Shown: positions 62,231 through 64,000 of the stretch, piece by piece
Numbering within the stretch: the first letter of the stretch is position 1
How the letters are laid out: each line of letters starts with the position of its first letter
Assembly (NCBI RefSeq): GCF_000582685.1
Contig: NZ_KK073768.1
Coordinates: 4,340,190-4,404,189 of the forward strand
DNA: 64,000 nucleotides
Reading direction: 5' to 3'
DNA from: [Scytonema hofmanni] UTEX 2349
GTDB lineage: Bacteria; Cyanobacteriota; Cyanobacteriia; Cyanobacteriales; Nostocaceae
The notes under the pieces: generated by a model
What the model was told of the DNA's origin: nothing
The model's database searches: none
Seen by the model: only the letters and a program-made list of their open reading frames with translations
Position numbers and translations under genes: made by a program

Positions 62231-62560
62231 TCACATTGACTCACACTGACTACGAGTTAGTTCTTGAACATCAGAAATGTTTTGTTCTTCTTCAATCTTC
62301 TTTTTGTAAGCGCGAAGGAAGTAGAGCTTGGAACTAAAACAATGCATAATCGCCATAAAATCTTGCATCAATTCTTCATGGGGAGAAAGCTTGGCGTTAT
62401 TAACCACGGTGATTTTGCAATGATGAAGATTGCAGAACCATTCCACAAATTCAAATCCAAAACGGCAAAGTCTGTCCTTGTGTCCCACTACGATTTCAGA
62501 TATTTCCTTATTTGAGACTTGAGTCATTAATTTGATACAGTTTTTCCGTTTCCAGTTCAT
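62231..62560 (-). pseudogene. IS607-family serine recombinase, 5'-truncated remnant
   Basis: About 110 residues matching the C-terminal half of IS607 TnpA resolvases: VVGHKDRLCRFGFEFVEWFC, CKITVVNNAKLSPHEELMQD, then IMHCFSSKLYFLRAYKKK. The N-terminal MerR-like HTH and catalytic serine region are missing; upstream of about 62575 the frame runs into GGGCATT/GGGCAAT heptamers. With the TnpB gene it marks an immobile IS607-type remnant. Confidence 0.8.
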
Positions 62561-62608
62561 CCTACTGGCAGACGCCGGATTTTCTAAATTTAAGAGACAC
62601 TTAATAGA

Positions 62609-62680
62609 AGGGCATTGGGCAATGGGCATTGGGCATTGGGCAATGTGCATTGGGCAATGGGCAATGGGCAATGGGCACGC
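62609..62680. repeat. GGGCATT/GGGCAAT heptamer array
   Basis: About ten 7-bp units replace the 5' end of the resolvase gene. A complementary CCCCATG block follows at 62741-62767. Confidence 0.85.
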
Positions 62681-62869
62681 TTGCAGTCAGAATTAAAGAA
62701 GTTCAATAAAGCAAGTGCGTGAATAAATACAATTCTTTCCATGCCCCATGCCCCATGTCCCATGCCCACCTACTTAGTTTAATTTGTCTTTGATGTGAAT
62801 TTACAAGACTCGCCTGTAATAAATTGTTACAATACTTAACGTGGACGTATCGACCTGGTGGCAAACTTC

Positions 62870-64000
62870 ATGAGTGCTAAGACAATTTCCCCAACTGACC
62901 AACCGATTGATGTTGAAGTGGTTTCTATTGATGGAGCTATAGTTCCTGTGGTGACACCAAGCGTACCTCAGATAGCCAAGGCACCAGAACAAAAACCCGA
63001 ATTGCGTTACGATCCTTTAGCCCTTGCCGCATATTATAAAAAACGACCCCTGCAAGTTTTGCGTCGTATTTTCACAGTTTTGACACCGAGTTTATCCTTT
63101 GCTTTTGGTTTGTGGTTGGACAGCAAACGGGGAGTTGTCGTCAAAAATGACCCGCGTCGTGCGAGTCAGTTACGAGAATTGCTGACAGGATTGGGACCCG
63201 CTTACATTAAAATTGGGCAAGCTTTATCTACCAGACCGGATTTAGTTCCCCCTGTATACTTAGAAGAATTAACCAAACTACAAGACCAGTTACCAGCATT
63301 TCCCAATGAAATCGCGTATCAATTTATTCAAGAAGAATTAGGAGCGCTTCCAGAAGAGATTTACTCGGAACTTTCCCCCGAACCAATTGCCGCAGCTTCT
63401 TTGGGACAAGTTTACAAAGGTAAGTTGAGAAGTACTGGTGAGGAAGTTGCAGTTAAAGTCCAACGTCCCGACTTACGCGAAGGTATAACAATTGACTTGT
63501 ATATTTTACGTCGCCTTGCGGGGTGGGCGCAAAGAACCTTTAAAAGGGTGCGAAGTGACCTTGTAGGGATTCTAGATGAATTAGGCGATCGCATCTTTGA
63601 AGAGATGGACTACATCCACGAAGGACAAAACGCGGAGCGATTTTTTCAGTTATACGGTCACATGAAAGACGTTTATGTACCGAATATTTACTGGGAATAT
63701 ACAAACCGCCGCGTTTTGACGATGGAGTGGATTAACGGCACAAAATTAACTAATACAGCAGAAATTCGCGCCCAAGGCATCGATGCGCGTTATCTAATTG
63801 AAGTGGGTGTGCAGTGTTCATTGCGACAATTATTAGAACATGGATTTTTCCATGCCGACCCGCACCCAGGTAACTTGTTAGCCACAACCGATGGTAAACT
63901 AGCTTATCTTGACTTTGGGATGATGAGCGAGATTCAACCGCTGCAAAGATATGGTTTAATTGAAGCGATCGTTCACGTTGTCAACCGCGATTTTGAAGGT
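62870..64000 (+). CDS. ABC1/UbiB-family protein kinase-like, 3' end outside window
   Basis: First 377 codons; the frame is open at the window end. N-terminal variable part, then the ABC1K landmarks: KxGQ motif in YIKIGQALSTRPD, Ala-rich AAASLGQVYKG in place of the glycine loop, AVKVQRP lysine, HADPHPGNLL catalytic loop and LDFGMM metal site. ABC1K proteins are membrane-linked atypical kinases/ATPases affecting quinone and prenyl-lipid metabolism. ATG 62870 (MSAKTISPTDQP) is the first good start. Confidence 0.93.
   Translation, partial: MSAKTISPTDQPIDVEVVSIDGAIVPVVTPSVPQIAKAPEQKPELRYDPLALAAYYKKRPLQVLRRIFTVLTPSLSFAFGLWLDSKRGVVVKNDPRRASQLRELLTGLGPAYIKIGQALSTRPDLVPPVYLEELTKLQDQLPAFPNEIAYQFIQEELGALPEEIYSELSPEPIAAASLGQVYKGKLRSTGEEVAVKVQRPDLREGITIDLYILRRLAGWAQRTFKRVRSDLVGILDELGDRIFEEMDYIHEGQNAERFFQLYGHMKDVYVPNIYWEYTNRRVLTMEWINGTKLTNTAEIRAQGIDARYLIEVGVQCSLRQLLEHGFFHADPHPGNLLATTDGKLAYLDFGMMSEIQPLQRYGLIEAIVHVVNRDFEG

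Overview
The window is chromosomal DNA of a cyanobacterium, most probably a filamentous heterocyst-forming (Nostocales-type) species. Signs are an orange carotenoid protein gene, the aldehyde-deformylating oxygenase / acyl-ACP reductase alkane pair, ndhN of the cyanobacterial NDH-1 complex, a DUF3172 gene, very frequent HIP1 octamers (GCGATCGC) and abundant heptameric short tandem repeats (STRRs) between genes. Nearly all calls rest on my reading of protein sequence; no database search was run.

Layout. 1-8 kb: 3' part of a GT4 glycosyltransferase, the orange carotenoid protein with its terminator, a small secreted repeat protein, a metzincin-like protease, secG, gpmI and an ABC-F ATPase. 8-13.7 kb is an accessory island: an Rpn/DUF2887-type nuclease gene with a duplicated 3' fragment, a single-chain MmeI-like restriction-modification enzyme, two tandem XRE regulators and an unknown gene. 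13.7-32.5 kb is one long minus-strand translation cluster running rplC to prfA through the S10/spc/alpha order, with secY, adk, infA, a divergent second IF-1-like gene, rpmJ, rpoA, truA, rplM, rpsI and rpmE. rpsN and rpmD are absent from it. Many of its spacers are filled by STRRs followed by their own complement.

33.5-50.5 kb: ndhN, a GNAT acetyltransferase, an ABC-2 permease, a Pepco-like plus caspase/FGE-sulfatase operon that looks like a conflict system, DUF3172, an AMIN-domain protein with a 54-bp coding repeat, a Kef-type antiporter, folE, an SDR gene, accA, aar and ado. 50.5-64 kb: an orphan sugar-ABC permease, a ter cluster (two TerD proteins, a TerD-vWA fusion and a possible small fourth gene), a small membrane protein, a Uma2-family nuclease, a rhomboid-like protein without its catalytic serine, a Ser/Thr kinase with ten TPRs, recN, an IS607-type remnant (truncated resolvase plus a TnpB-like gene) and the 5' part of an ABC1/UbiB-family kinase gene.

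The intergenic DNA is unusually structured. I see three ~105-bp MITE-like elements with terminal inverted repeats and 8-10 bp direct flanking repeats, two families of two-stem elements in which the stems vary but keep pairing while the linker is conserved, a dispersed palindrome (GTAGAGACG...), a 21-bp minisatellite, and repeats that have become coding tails of real genes.
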